Assembly: GCF_018139625.1 (NCBI RefSeq)
Contig: NZ_JAGSOH010000071.1
Coordinates: 1-40,260 of the forward strand
Source of the DNA: Actinospica acidithermotolerans
GTDB lineage: Bacteria; Actinomycetota; Actinomycetes; Streptomycetales; Catenulisporaceae
Reading direction: 5' to 3'
DNA: 40,260 bases
The notes below the pieces were generated by a model. That model searched no databases and was not told the DNA's origin. It was given only the letters and a program-made list of their open reading frames with translations. Both the position numbers and the translations under genes were made by a program. Shown here one piece after another: positions 25,934-35,639 of the stretch (positions are counted from its first letter, which is position 1; each line of letters opens with the position of its first letter).

Positions 25934-26784
25934 GTCTGCCGCCGTACGACCAGTCGATGCGCGAACTCGAGCGGCAGTACCAAGTGGTGCTCCCCGACTC
26001 CGTGGGCCAACCCGCCCTGGGCTTCCGTGACGGTGTCTGGTTCCGGGTCAGCGGCGGTGCCCCGCGCCCGGTGCTGATCCGTTCCGCCATCATCCTGTGC
26101 CCGCACGCCGCCGGCTCGATCGTGCAGATCGCCTGCTGGTGGATGCGCGAGAACGCGCACTCCTCGCGCGCCCTCGACCTGGCCACCGAGCTCGCGCTGT
26201 GCGTGGGCGAGCTGGCCCGCAAGGCGATCGAGGACGACCCGCTGGGGATGGCCGACGACCCGCTCTCCAGCAGCCAGCAGAACGCCGTGGCCGGCTTCGG
26301 CGCAAGCCAGAGCCCGCTCTCGTCCGGCGCCTACGGCGCGAGCCCGATGGCCGGCGCGGGCCTCGGCTCCAGCGGCGGCTACGACACCGGCGGGTACCAG
26401 TCCGGCGGCTATCAGACCTCCGCCGACCCCTACGCCTCGCCGTACGGCGCCGGCGCGCCGGCCGCCGGTGCGACCACGGTGCTGCCGCAGATCCCCGCCG
26501 ACGGCTACGGGATGCCCCCGGCGCAGCGCGGACCGGCGATTCCGCCGCGCGGCCAGGGCATGCCGGCCGGCGGTCCGAACGGCAGCGGCGGCTACCCGCA
26601 GCAGCGCCCGGGCCCGCCGATGCGCCCGCAGCCGCGGCCGCAGCCGCAGCCGCAGCCGCAGGGCGGCTATCCGCAGCAGAGCCAGGGCGGCCGTCCGCCG
26701 CAGCGGCCCGCGCCGCGCCCCGAGTACGACGACGACCCCTACGGCCGTCCGCAGCCCCCGCAGCAGGGCCGCCCGGCCTGGTAG
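25930..26784 (+). CDS. Hypothetical protein with Pro/Gln/Gly-rich tail
   Basis: 284 residues. Residues 1-105 look globular ('LERQYQVVLPDSVGQPALGFRDGVWFRVSGG', 'LIRSAIILCPHAAGSIVQIACWWMRENAHSSRALDLATELAL'). Residues 110-284 are low complexity with Gly-Tyr (SGGYDTGGYQSGGYQ), then Pro-Gln runs (PQPRPQPQPQPQ) and a final 'EYDDDPYGRPQPPQQ'. The tail is likely disordered and may serve in protein binding or phase separation. It follows the PAS fusion gene by 227 bp on the same strand. I do not recognise the globular family. Confidence 0.75.
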   Translation: MSLPPYDQSMRELERQYQVVLPDSVGQPALGFRDGVWFRVSGGAPRPVLIRSAIILCPHAAGSIVQIACWWMRENAHSSRALDLATELALCVGELARKAIEDDPLGMADDPLSSSQQNAVAGFGASQSPLSSGAYGASPMAGAGLGSSGGYDTGGYQSGGYQTSADPYASPYGAGAPAAGATTVLPQIPADGYGMPPAQRGPAIPPRGQGMPAGGPNGSGGYPQQRPGPPMRPQPRPQPQPQPQGGYPQQSQGGRPPQRPAPRPEYDDDPYGRPQPPQQGRPAW

Positions 26785-26802
26785 GACACCCGTGGACACG
26801 CA

Positions 26803-26827
26803 CCCGGCTGACACCCCGTCAGCCGGG
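26803..26827. terminator. Bidirectional terminator hairpin
   Basis: Perfect CCCGGCTGAC (26803-26812) / GTCAGCCGGG (26818-26827), 5-base loop, between the converging genes at 26784 and 26865. Confidence 0.75.
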
Positions 26828-26864
26828 CGCGTGCGCGTTCACCCGGCTGCGTCCGGCCGCCGCC

Positions 26865-27686
26865 TCAGGTTCGCGCCACCGGCCCGTCCAGGAAGTCGCC
26901 GTCGATCTCGATCGCGACGCCGCCGTGCTTCTCCACGTGCCCGCCCTGGTACTGCTTGATCCGCCGGTGGTTGCTCCACATCGCATCCGGCACCGAGCCG
27001 TCGGCGGTGCGCACCTGCCTGTCCCAGCGTGCGATCCAGACCGCGTCCGGCGCCGCGAAAGAGGGCTGCGTCGCGACGGTCTCGGCCAGTGTCGCCATCC
27101 CAGAAGCCGCAGATCCGTAGACTCCGGAGTAAAAACCCCGCGAGTGCAGTTCTCGGGTCCAAGCGCTCAGATAGGCCATCGCCGTGTTCACGCACGCCTG
27201 GTTGTCCTGCCGGAAGCCCTCGAGGTCGAAGTAGACCGGGCTGCCGCCGAGGATGCCGTACGACGCCGCCTGGTTCGCCGCGTCGTCCGCCTCCGCGGTC
27301 CCCTGCTGCGCGGCCAGCGCGGGCGTCATCTTCTTCAGCGCCTTCCCGCCCGCGCACGGCGCCTGCAGCCCGACATAGATCGGGATCAGCGACCAGCCCT
27401 GCGCGGAGACGGAGCCCACCCAGTCCGAGCTGAGGTTCCCGGCCGGACAGGCCCGGTCGCCGCCGCCGATGTAGACGCCGACCGCGCGGTACTGCGTCGT
27501 CTGGTACCAGGCCCGCATGGCGCTGACCGAGGGCGCGGCGCAGGTGTCGAAGCCCGGCGCGCTCACCACCCGCGGCGACGGGGTCGCCGCCTCGGCGGGC
27601 GCGGCCGGGGCCGCCGCGCTCAGCAGCAGGGCGGCGAGCACGAGGCAGCGGGCTGGGGTCCGGCGGAGCAGGGTCGCTGTATCCAC
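26865..27686 (-). CDS. Secreted DUF1906 (glycoside-hydrolase-like) protein
   Basis: 273 residues from GTG 27686. A Sec-type signal peptide (MDTATLLRRTPARCLVLAAL, then an Ala-rich h-region ending AEA at about 33) is followed by the DUF1906 domain: 'APGFDTCAAPSVSAMRAW', 'YRAVGVYIGGGDRAC', 'GWSLIPIYVGLQAPC', 'PVYFDLEGF' (acidic pair D-L-E) and 'GFYSGVYGSAASG', a TIM-barrel like that of Rv2525c and of GH25-like proteins. Conserved Cys residues suggest disulfides, as in exported proteins. It may act on cell-wall glycans; enzymatic activity of this family is not established. The Arg pair in the signal is not a full Tat motif. Confidence 0.87.
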   Translation of the reverse strand: MDTATLLRRTPARCLVLAALLLSAAAPAAPAEAATPSPRVVSAPGFDTCAAPSVSAMRAWYQTTQYRAVGVYIGGGDRACPAGNLSSDWVGSVSAQGWSLIPIYVGLQAPCAGGKALKKMTPALAAQQGTAEADDAANQAASYGILGGSPVYFDLEGFRQDNQACVNTAMAYLSAWTRELHSRGFYSGVYGSAASGMATLAETVATQPSFAAPDAVWIARWDRQVRTADGSVPDAMWSNHRRIKQYQGGHVEKHGGVAIEIDGDFLDGPVART

Positions 27687-27806
27687 CCTCGGAACATAGG
27701 TGAATCATGTGACGTATCCGGACGACTTGCGCGCGTGTCGTGCGGTGATCCACTCAAATGACCATCAGTTCGAGCGGGGAGTGAGGCGGCGTCGTACGAT
27801 GCCCCG

Positions 27807-28553
27807 TCAGATCCCCTCGATGGGCTCGGAGTGCTCCAGCACGGTGTGCAGCCCCTCGCGCAGCCCGTGCAGGGCGGCGGTGATCCCCTGGATCCGGAAC
27901 AGCGGCTCGGAGACGACCTTGCTCTCCCCGACCGCGGGCGGCTCGGCGGCGACGGCCAGCTGGAGCGTGCGGTGGCTCAGCGCCAGCCGCTCGCCGTCGG
28001 CCTCCTCGACCTGCACGATCGGGTCGTCCACATGCGGGTGGAACTGCGCGGCCTCGTACATGCCCTCGCCGGTCTCGTGCAGCTCGAGCCAGAGTTCGTA
28101 GTCGTCGGTGGCGTACGGGTTGCCGCTCGGCCGGCCGATCATCACGACGGAGTCGAGCTCGTCGAGCTGCGGGCGGATGCGCTCGAACATCTCACTCAGC
28201 TCGGCGGCGACGAAAAGCACCTTGACCTGCCGCTCGCGCAGGATCTCGGTGATCTCCTCCTCCGGCAGCCACCAGTTGACCAGCACCGCAGTCGTCCCGG
28301 TGAGCGCCGCCGCGAACAGCGCCTCGATGCACGCCGGGTGGTTGGGCGAGAGGACCCCGATGTGGTCGCCGGGCCGGACCATCGCGGCGCGCAGGCCGGT
28401 GGCGGCGCGGCGGATCCGCGAGTCGAGCTTGCGCCAGCTGAGCTTGTGCTGTCCGTACTGCAGCGCGGTACCCAGCGGGGCGCGGCCGAGCTGGTGCTTC
28501 AGCAGTTCGCCGAGCAGGCCTGAACCGGGTGCGGCGGAGCTCATCGACATCAC
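27807..28553 (-). CDS. Truncated AMP-binding (acyl-CoA synthetase-like) protein
   Basis: 248 residues, only the N-terminal half of an ANL-superfamily enzyme (normal length about 500-550). 'LGTALQYGQHKLSWRKLDSRIRRAATGLRAAMVRPGDHIGVLSPNHPACIEALFAAALTGTTAVLVNWWLPEEEI' is an unmistakable AMP-binding N-domain. Where the phosphate loop TSGTTGxPKG should be, there is 'DDPIVQVEEADGERLALSHRTL', so ATP binding is lost. The following 'EPLFRIQGITAALHGLREGLHTVLE' aligns with the region after the loop, then the protein stops. The absence of frameshifts or stops and the clean codon use suggest a maintained non-catalytic protein, not fresh decay. Start GTG 28553, with ATG 28550 and 28544 as alternatives. Confidence 0.8.
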   Translation of the reverse strand: MMSMSSAAPGSGLLGELLKHQLGRAPLGTALQYGQHKLSWRKLDSRIRRAATGLRAAMVRPGDHIGVLSPNHPACIEALFAAALTGTTAVLVNWWLPEEEITEILRERQVKVLFVAAELSEMFERIRPQLDELDSVVMIGRPSGNPYATDDYELWLELHETGEGMYEAAQFHPHVDDPIVQVEEADGERLALSHRTLQLAVAAEPPAVGESKVVSEPLFRIQGITAALHGLREGLHTVLEHSEPIEGI

Positions 28554-28643
28554 GACTCCGATATAAGGCGTTGACGCGGTGTCAGTAAGGTAGCCCGCGC
28601 GCGGCCGCTTTGGCTACACTCCGCGACCCCCGGCCGCGGCTGT

Positions 28644-29105
28644 TCAGCCGCCGTACATCCGCTTCATGGTGTAGTCGATCATCTGCTCGACCGCCTGCGC
28701 GTCGAAGACCACGCGGTGCTCGCCCTCGATGTCGAGGATCATGCCGTAGCCGCCGGGCAGCAGATCCAGCACCTCGGCGCCGGTCACCACGAAGTGCCGG
28801 GACTTCTCGCCGGAGTAGCGGCGCAGCTCGACCAGCGAGGAGAACATCGGGATCACCGGCTGCGGGGTGTCGTGCAGCGCCAGGAAGCCGGGCCGCTCGC
28901 CGCGCGGGCAGAAGATCTTCGAGACCGTGAACACCGCGTGGAAGTCCTCGGGGCCGATCGATCCGGTCGCGAAGGCGCGGATGGCGTCGGCCAGCGAGGG
29001 CTGCAGGATCTGCGTCCCGCCGTTGTCGTCTTCCGGATAGCCGTACACGGTCGTAGAGCGTACGTGAGCAGGCGCACCTTGCGCGAAGTTACCGATGAGT
29101 AGCAT
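28644..29105 (-). CDS. SseB-like protein
   Basis: 153 residues from ATG 29105; GTG 29048 (VYGYPEDDN) is an alternative that would leave more room for the divergent promoter. '[62 protein letters not shown]' and '[34 protein letters not shown]' resemble the SseB N-terminal fold (value-checking 'PVFTS..L' strand and a 'LP.GyGl.ld' strand). Cytoplasmic, no signal peptide. It is 90 bp upstream of the half AMP-binding gene, same strand, and may share its transcript. Function of SseB-like proteins in actinomycetes is unknown. Confidence 0.68.
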   Translation of the reverse strand: MLLIGNFAQGAPAHVRSTTVYGYPEDDNGGTQILQPSLADAIRAFATGSIGPEDFHAVFTVSKIFCPRGERPGFLALHDTPQPVIPMFSSLVELRRYSGEKSRHFVVTGAEVLDLLPGGYGMILDIEGEHRVVFDAQAVEQMIDYTMKRMYGG

Positions 29106-29167
29106 TATTGGTTACTACCGGGTACAAGTTCTGGGCAGACACGGCCTCCATCGCAAAGGACCAGTTC

Positions 29168-30997
29168 ATGGGGCACTACAAGGCGAACCTGCGGGATATC
29201 GAGTTCAACCTCTTCGACGTGTTCGGCGGCGCGGAGACCTTCGGTTCCGCGGACTACCCCGAGGTAGACGTGGAGACCGCGCGCGACGTGCTCTCCCAGA
29301 TGGAGAAGATCGCGGAGAACGAGCTGGCCGACTCCTTCGTCGAGGCCGACCGCAACCCGCCGGTCTTCGACCCGGCGACCAGCACCGCGCCGCTGCCCGA
29401 GGCCTTCAAGCGCTCGTACAAGGCCTTCACCGACACCGAGTTCTGGCGGCTCGGCCTGCCCGAGGAGATGGGCGGCACCCCGGCGCCGCCGGCGCTGATC
29501 TGGGCCCTGGGCGAACTCGTGCTCGGCGCGAACCCGGCGGTCTGGATGTACGCCTGCACCGCGCCGTTCGCCCGGATCGTCTTCCAGAACGGCACCGAGG
29601 AGCAGCGCAAGATCGCCCAGCGGATGGTGGAGAACGGCTGGGGTGCCACCATGGTGCTCACCGAGCCGGACGCCGGCTCCGACGTGGGCGCCGGCCGCAC
29701 CAAGGCGGTCCGGCAGGAGGACGGCAGCTGGCACATCACCGGCGTCAAGCGCTTCATCACCTCGGCCGAGCACGACCTGTCCGACAACATCATCCACCTG
29801 GTGCTGGCCCGCCCCGAGGGCGCCGGACCCGGCACCAAGGGCCTGTCGCTGTTCATCGTGCCGAAGTACGACTTCGACTGGGAGACCGGCGAGCTCGGCG
29901 AGCGCAACGGCGCGTACGTGACGAACGTCGAGCACAAGATGGGCCTGAAGGTCTCCAACACCTGCGAGCTGACCTTCGGCGAGAAGCACCCGGCCAAGGG
30001 CTGGCTGGTCGGCGAGGTGCACAACGGCATCGCGCAGATGTTCCAGGTCATCGAGATGGCCCGGATGATGGTCGGCACCAAGGCCATCGCGACCCTCTCG
30101 ACCGGCTACCTGAACGCGCTCGAGTACGCCAAGAACCGGGTCCAGGGCGCCGACCTGGCCGAGTCCGCGAACAAGGCGGCCCCGCGGGTGACCATCACCC
30201 ACCACGCCGACGTGCGCCGCGAGCTGATGCAGCAGAAGGCCTACGTCGAGGGCATGCGCGCGCTGGTGTTCTACGCCGCCTCGTACCAGAACAAGATCTG
30301 GGCCGCGAACGCCCGCGGCGAGCGGGACGAGCTGTCCGAGCGGATCAACGACTTCCTGCTGCCGGTCGTGAAGGGCTACGGCTCGGAGAAGTCCTACGAG
30401 CAGCTGGCCCACTCGCTGCAGACCCTCGGCGGCTCCGGCTTCCTGCAGGACTACCCGATCGAGCAGTACATCAGGGACGCCAAGATCGACACCCTCTACG
30501 AGGGCACCACGGCGATCCAGGGCCTCGACTTCTTCTTCCGGAAGATCGTCAAGGACCAGGGCCAGGCGCTCACCGCCATCAAGGGCGAGATCGACAAGTT
30601 CCTGGCCGACGCCCCCGGCGGCTCGGCGCTGGCCCCGGCGCGCGAGCGGCTCGCGGCCGGCCTCGCCGACCTCGAGGCGATGCTGAACACGCTGTTCACC
30701 CAGGCGGCGAAGGCGATGGAGGAGCCGCGGCAGATCCACGTGGCCGCGCAGTCCACCTCGGCGTTCCTGCTCGCGGCCGGCGACCTGATCGTCTCCTGGC
30801 TGCTGCTGCGCCAGGCCGTGATCGCGCAGGACCGGCTCTCGGCCGGGGCCTCCGACAAGGACGTGCCCTTCTACAGCGGCAAGATCGCCGCGGCGAAGTG
30901 GTTCGCCGGCAACGTGCTGCCGCACCTGGCCGCGACCCGCGCCGTGGTCGAGGCCACCGACCTGTCGCTCATGGACCTCGACGAGGCGGCCTTCTAG
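29168..30997 (+). CDS. Acyl-CoA dehydrogenase (FadE5-like)
   Basis: FAD-dependent acyl-CoA dehydrogenase of 609 residues, the long type with an extra C-terminal region. The start ATG 29168 ([21 protein letters not shown]) is the conserved beginning of this group; AAAGGA precedes it. '[18 protein letters not shown]' (FAD/substrate strand), '[15 protein letters not shown]', '[28 protein letters not shown]' and '[18 protein letters not shown]' (catalytic Glu in YEGT) are intact. It catalyses the first oxidation of fatty acyl-CoA in beta-oxidation. Divergent from the SseB-like gene; the promoters lie in 29050-29167. Confidence 0.93.
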   Translation: MGHYKANLRDIEFNLFDVFGGAETFGSADYPEVDVETARDVLSQMEKIAENELADSFVEADRNPPVFDPATSTAPLPEAFKRSYKAFTDTEFWRLGLPEEMGGTPAPPALIWALGELVLGANPAVWMYACTAPFARIVFQNGTEEQRKIAQRMVENGWGATMVLTEPDAGSDVGAGRTKAVRQEDGSWHITGVKRFITSAEHDLSDNIIHLVLARPEGAGPGTKGLSLFIVPKYDFDWETGELGERNGAYVTNVEHKMGLKVSNTCELTFGEKHPAKGWLVGEVHNGIAQMFQVIEMARMMVGTKAIATLSTGYLNALEYAKNRVQGADLAESANKAAPRVTITHHADVRRELMQQKAYVEGMRALVFYAASYQNKIWAANARGERDELSERINDFLLPVVKGYGSEKSYEQLAHSLQTLGGSGFLQDYPIEQYIRDAKIDTLYEGTTAIQGLDFFFRKIVKDQGQALTAIKGEIDKFLADAPGGSALAPARERLAAGLADLEAMLNTLFTQAAKAMEEPRQIHVAAQSTSAFLLAAGDLIVSWLLLRQAVIAQDRLSAGASDKDVPFYSGKIAAAKWFAGNVLPHLAATRAVVEATDLSLMDLDEAAF

Positions 30998-31069
30998 GGA
31001 GAGAGAGCGGCCGAAGCCGATCCGGGTCGCCGCTGTGCGGAGCGGCCGCCCGGATGACGGTCGGCGACG

Positions 31070-31110
31070 GTCGGCGCCCGGCGGCGCGCATGGCGCCGGG
31101 CGCCGACTTT
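31070..31110 (+). terminator. Terminator after acyl-CoA dehydrogenase
   Basis: Perfect 13-bp stem GTCGGCGCCCGGC (31070-31082) / GCCGGGCGCCGAC (31095-31107) followed by TTT. Confidence 0.88.
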
Positions 31111-31148
31111 CGCTGTATGGGAGCTGATTCGCGGGGTATCGTTCCCCC

Positions 31149-32864
31149 GTGACTGAAGCAGAGTTCAGTGCGGTGGTGCCGATCGCGCCGCGGGGAACCA
31201 CGATCGAGCGGACCCTGATAGCCGGTCCGGCCGCCGAGGGGGGCTTCCGGCCGATCGTCGCCGGCCCCGGCGAGGCGCACGTGGTGCGCACGGAGCTGGC
31301 CGCGCGCCCCTCCGCCCCGGCGACGCCGCGGCCGCTGCTCGCGTTCGCCCAGCTGACCGACGTGCACCTGGTCGACCACCAATCCCCGGCGCGCGTCGAA
31401 TTCCTCGACCGCTACAACGATCCGGGATCGCGCTTCGCCGGCCTGGCCAACGTCACCGGCTCCTACCGCGCGAACGAGATGCTCTCCGTGCACGTCGCGG
31501 ACTCGATGGTGCGGCGGATCAACGAGATCGGGGTCGGCCCGGTCTGCGGACTGCCGATCGCCTTCGCGGTGAGCACCGGCGACAACGCGGACAACAGCCA
31601 GTACAACGAGTACCGCTGGTTCATCGACGTGCTCGACGGCGGCCCGCTGCGCCCCGACTCCGGCGAGATCGGCACGTACGAGGGCGTGATGGACTGGACG
31701 CACTACGACGTGCACTACTGGCATCCCGAGGGCACGCCGCAGGGCCAGATCGAGGATCGCCCGCGTGCGCTGCACGGCTTCCCGATCATCAGCGGCCTGC
31801 TGGAGAAGGCGCTCGCGCAGTTCACCGCCGAGGGCCTGCGGATGCCGTGGTACTCGGCGTACGGCAACCACGACGCGCTGCTGCAGGGCAACCTGCCGCA
31901 CGTATTCGGCAGCGACGAGTACGCCACCGGCGACCACAAGGCCGTCGAGCTGCCGACCGGCACGAGCCTGGTCCGGATGGCGATCGACCTGTTCCGGATC
32001 TCTCCGCACGCGATCAAGACGCTCTTCGCCGGCGACTTCCGCCGGGTGACACCGGATCCGGATCGCCGGCCGCTGACGCGCGCCCAGGTCGTCGAAGAGC
32101 ACTTCCACACCCTCGGCGCCCCGGTCGGCCACGGCTTCACCGAGACCAACCGGGCCGAGGGCACCGCGTACTACGCCTTCGACGCACAGGCTGCGGACGG
32201 ACCGCCGATCCGCTGCGTGGTGCTGGACACCGTCAACCCGGTGGGCGGAGCGAACGGCTCGCTGGACGAGAAGCAGTACCGCTGGCTGGAGGCCGAGCTG
32301 CTCGGCCACTCCTCCCGCTACCTGGACGAGGACGGCCGCCTGGTGGACGGCCCCGGAGCGAACCGGCTGATCGTGCTGTTCAGCCACCACACCAGCGCGA
32401 CCATGGACAACTGGCTGACCGAGCCGGAGCCGGACAAGCACCGCGTGCTCGGCGAGCGGGTCAGGGACCTGCTGCTGCGCTACCCGAACGTCGTGCTCTG
32501 GGTGAACGGGCACACGCACGTCAACGGCGTCGCCGCGCACGCCCGGCACCCCGAGTCCGCCGTGCCCGGCGGCTTCTGGGAGCTGAACACCGCCTCGCAC
32601 ATCGACTGGCCGCAGCAGGCGCGGCTGGTCGAACTCGTGGACAACGGCAACGGCACGCTCTCGGTCTTCGGCACGATCATCGACCACGCGGGACCCGAAC
32701 AGCCGAGCTGGGACCTCTCCTCCCCGGTCGAGCTGGCCGGCCTGTCCCGGCTGCTCGGCATCAACGACTGGCAGCAGCGCGCCCGCCCGGAGCCCGGCTC
32801 GGACGGCAGGCGCGGCGCGGTCGGCGACCGCAACGTGGAACTGCTCGTCCCCAAACCGTTCTGA
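31149..32864 (+). CDS. Metallophosphoesterase (TIGR03767-type)
   Basis: 571 residues from GTG 31149. Calcineurin-like motifs occur in order: 'QLTDVHLVD' (D-x-H), 'STGDNADN' (G-D-N), 'YGNHDALL' (G-N-H-D), 'LFSHHTS' (H) and '[10 protein letters not shown]' (G-H-x-H). All metal ligands are present, so it should be an active di-metal phosphoesterase. Unlike many relatives it shows no Tat signal at its N-terminus, so a cytoplasmic place is likely unless the start is further upstream. The physiological substrate is unknown. Confidence 0.9.
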   Translation: MTEAEFSAVVPIAPRGTTIERTLIAGPAAEGGFRPIVAGPGEAHVVRTELAARPSAPATPRPLLAFAQLTDVHLVDHQSPARVEFLDRYNDPGSRFAGLANVTGSYRANEMLSVHVADSMVRRINEIGVGPVCGLPIAFAVSTGDNADNSQYNEYRWFIDVLDGGPLRPDSGEIGTYEGVMDWTHYDVHYWHPEGTPQGQIEDRPRALHGFPIISGLLEKALAQFTAEGLRMPWYSAYGNHDALLQGNLPHVFGSDEYATGDHKAVELPTGTSLVRMAIDLFRISPHAIKTLFAGDFRRVTPDPDRRPLTRAQVVEEHFHTLGAPVGHGFTETNRAEGTAYYAFDAQAADGPPIRCVVLDTVNPVGGANGSLDEKQYRWLEAELLGHSSRYLDEDGRLVDGPGANRLIVLFSHHTSATMDNWLTEPEPDKHRVLGERVRDLLLRYPNVVLWVNGHTHVNGVAAHARHPESAVPGGFWELNTASHIDWPQQARLVELVDNGNGTLSVFGTIIDHAGPEQPSWDLSSPVELAGLSRLLGINDWQQRARPEPGSDGRRGAVGDRNVELLVPKPF

Positions 32865-32922
32865 GCCGCCCACGTCCCCGAACCCGTTCTGGGCGGTCCA
32901 GGTCCGGACCGTTCTGGGCGGT
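32856..32922 (+). repeat. Three short tandem CCGTTCTG repeats
   Basis: CCGTTCTGAGCCGCCC overlaps the phosphoesterase stop, then CCGTTCTGGGCGGTCC occurs twice with spacing of about 25-30 bases. The last codons of the gene (PKPF-stop) are thus duplicated downstream. It looks like local slippage or recombination. Confidence 0.55.
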
Positions 32923-32977
32923 CCGCCATCAGGATGCCCGCGCCGAGCTCCGCACGCCGGTTGACTAGGCTGTCGGC

Positions 32978-34273
32978 ATGGCAACCGGATTCGACCGCAA
33001 GCACACCGACGACCTGCTCGACTTCCTGCGCGCCGCGCCCACCCCGTTCCACGCGGTGGCCGAGGCGGCGGCCCGGCTGGAGCGGGCCGGCTTCACGCGG
33101 CTGGCCGAGACCGACTCCTGGGCGGACGGGGCGGCGACCGGGGCCAGGTACGTGATCCGCGGCGGCGCGCTGGTCGCCTGGTACCTGCCGGAGGGCGCCG
33201 AGGCCGCGCGCCCGTTCCGCATCCTCGGCTCGCACACCGACTCGCCGAACCTGCGGGTCAAGCCGGTGCCGGATACCGGCGTGCTGGGCTGGCGGCAGAT
33301 CGCGGTCGAGGTGTACGGCGGCCCGCTGCACAACTCCTGGCTGGACCGCGACCTCGGCCTGGCCGGCCGCCTGGTGCTGCGCGACGGCAGCGAGCCGCTG
33401 GTGAACGTGGACCGCCCGCTGCTGCGGGTACCGCAGCTCGCCATCCACATGGATCGCGGCGTGAACGCGGAGGGCGTCAAGCTCAACCCGCAGCAGCACC
33501 TCGCGCCGATCTGGGGCCTCGGCGACGTGCACGAGGGCGACCTGCTCGCCTTCATCGCCGCCGAGCACAACCTGCGCGCCGAGGAGGTGCTCGGCTGGGA
33601 CCTGATGACCTACGACGTGAACCCGCCGGCCTACCTGGGCCGCGACGCCGAGTTCGTGGTCGGCGGCAGGCTCGACAACCTCGTGTCCGTGCACGCCTCG
33701 GTCGCCGCCCTGGCCGCCGCGGTCGCCGACTTCCCGGCCGACGCCCCGATCCCCGTCATCACCGCGATGGACCACGAGGAGACCGGCTCCAACTCCACCT
33801 CAGGCGCCAGCGGCCCCTTCCTCGAGGCCGTCCTCGAGCGGCTGATCGAGGTCCGCGGCGGCGGCATCGACGCCCGCGCCCGCGCGTACGCAGGCTCCTT
33901 CGTCGCCTCGGCCGACATGGCGCACGCCGTGCACCCCAACTACCCCGAGAAGCACGACGCCGGCCACCGCCCCCGCCCGAACGGCGGCCCCGTGCTGAAG
34001 GTCAACGTCAACCAGCGCTACGCCACCAACGGCGCCAGCCGCTCCGTCTGGGCCCGCGCCTGCGAGAAGGCCGGCACCCCCTGGCAGACCTTCGTCTCCC
34101 GCAACGACCAGCCCTGCGGCACCACCATCGGCCCCCTCACCGCCACCCGCCTGGGCATCGAGACCTTCGACATCGGCGTCCCCGGCCTGTCCATGCACTC
34201 CGCCCGGGAACTCGTCGGCGCCGACGACCCGTGGATCCTCGCGGCCTCCCTGAACGCCTTCCTCGAGGTCTGA
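32978..34273 (+). CDS. M18-family aminopeptidase
   Basis: A di-zinc aspartyl-type aminopeptidase, 431 residues, full length, from ATG 32978. Zinc/catalytic residues: H86 and D88 (ILGSHTDSPN), D in 'VGGRLDNLVS', E-E in 'AMDHEETGSNS' (catalytic Glu and ligand), D in 'ASADMAHAVHPNY' and the C-terminal H in 'PGLSMHSARE'. 'NPQQHLAPIWG' is also typical of the family. It removes acidic or neutral N-terminal residues from peptides in the cytoplasm. Its end abuts the truncated surface-protein gene. Confidence 0.95.
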   Translation: MATGFDRKHTDDLLDFLRAAPTPFHAVAEAAARLERAGFTRLAETDSWADGAATGARYVIRGGALVAWYLPEGAEAARPFRILGSHTDSPNLRVKPVPDTGVLGWRQIAVEVYGGPLHNSWLDRDLGLAGRLVLRDGSEPLVNVDRPLLRVPQLAIHMDRGVNAEGVKLNPQQHLAPIWGLGDVHEGDLLAFIAAEHNLRAEEVLGWDLMTYDVNPPAYLGRDAEFVVGGRLDNLVSVHASVAALAAAVADFPADAPIPVITAMDHEETGSNSTSGASGPFLEAVLERLIEVRGGGIDARARAYAGSFVASADMAHAVHPNYPEKHDAGHRPRPNGGPVLKVNVNQRYATNGASRSVWARACEKAGTPWQTFVSRNDQPCGTTIGPLTATRLGIETFDIGVPGLSMHSARELVGADDPWILAASLNAFLEV

Positions 34274-34301
34274 TCCGCAGGCGGCTGTACCAGTGCGGTA
34301 A

Positions 34302-35633
34302 CCGTCGCCCGCGGATCCCGCCGCACCGGTTACATACACGGTCGACTGGGGGGACGGTCAGAGGACCGAGGACTCGACCGACCCGACCACGCACTTCTAC
34401 CAGTTCCCCGGCACGTACACGATCACGGAGACCGTGGCCGACTCGTCCGGCGACACGGGGTCCGCCAGCACGTCCTTCACGACAGCAGGCACCCTGTACT
34501 ACCCGACCGACGTGGCCCGGATCCTCGACACCCGTAAGGGAATCGGCGCATCGGTCGCGAAGGTCCCGGCGGGCGGAACGCTGCGGTTGAAGGTGGTCGG
34601 AGCGGCCGATGGCCCGAACACGCTTCCCAGCGGCATCAGCGCGGTCGCCCTGAACCTGACCGCGGTGAACGGCACGGCCGGCGGGTACATCACCGCGTAC
34701 GCAGACGACTCGGCCGTGCCGGGTGTCTCGAACCTGAACTACGGCACCGCGCCAGTGGCCAACACGGTCATCGCGCAGGTCGGCTCGGACGGCTACGTCG
34801 ATCTGCGGAACACCTCGGGCCACGCCGGCTCCAGTGTGGATCTGGTCGCCGACATCGAGGGCTTCTACACCACGTCTCTGACGGAAGGCGAGCCCTACGG
34901 CTACACGCCCGTCGCGCCGACCCGGCTGCTGGACACGAGAAACGGCACCGGGGCGGCCAAGGCGAAGGTCGGTGCGTACAAGTCGGTAACGCTCAACGTC
35001 ACCGGCCAGATCGGCGACGTGCTCTTCACGCAGACGAACAGCGCTGCCGTCGTTGCCCACGTGACCGTGACGAACACCGCCTCCGCGGGCTTCATCACGT
35101 CGTACCCCGGCGGCGCCAAGCTGCCCACCGCGTCGACGCTCAACTTCACGGCCGGGCAGACGATCTCGAACACGGTGATCGTGCCGATCGAGAACGGCGC
35201 GATCCAGCTCTACAACGGGTCCCCCGGCACCGCGGACCTGATCGTCGACGTCACGGGCTACTACACGGCCACCGGCTATACCTACGTGCCGATCACCCCG
35301 ACCCGCCTGATCGACACCCGGACCACCCAGCCGGTCTCGTGGGGATCAGAGCTGGCAGTGCCCACGGCCAGCGCGGACGCCGACCTCGCAGGCGCCGAGG
35401 CACTGGCCGCGAACCTTACCGCGACCGAGCCGACCTCGGGCGGCAACCTGGGCGCCGGATCGACCGGCTGGGAGACGTCGAGCGTGAACTTCGGCGTCGG
35501 CCAGACCGTCGCCAACTTCACCCAGATCTCCACGTCGCCGACGGAGTTCCCCGTGTACGACGGCCAGACCAGCGGGCACGTCGAGGTGATCGCCGACGTG
35601 TACGGCTACTTCGCCGACACCTTCGAGGACTAG
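34302..35633 (+). pseudogene. 5'-truncated PKD / DTR-repeat surface protein
   Basis: The reading frame opens directly after a TAA (about 34299) in the middle of a PKD domain ('APVTYTVDWGDG ... HFYQFPGTYTITETVADSSGD'). There is no ATG or GTG start before GTG 34434, and no signal peptide. Three repeats of about 120 residues follow, each with a D-T-R motif: 'ARILDTRKGIG', 'TRLLDTRNGTG', 'TRLIDTR', and each ending in a Gly-aromatic strand (IEGFYTT, VTGYYTA, VYGYFAD). Such domains occur in large secreted actinomycete proteins. The sequence after the PKD part is uninterrupted, so the loss of the 5' end is recent, or a short form is made from GTG 34434. Confidence 0.72.
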
Positions 35634-35639
35634 CCCCGG

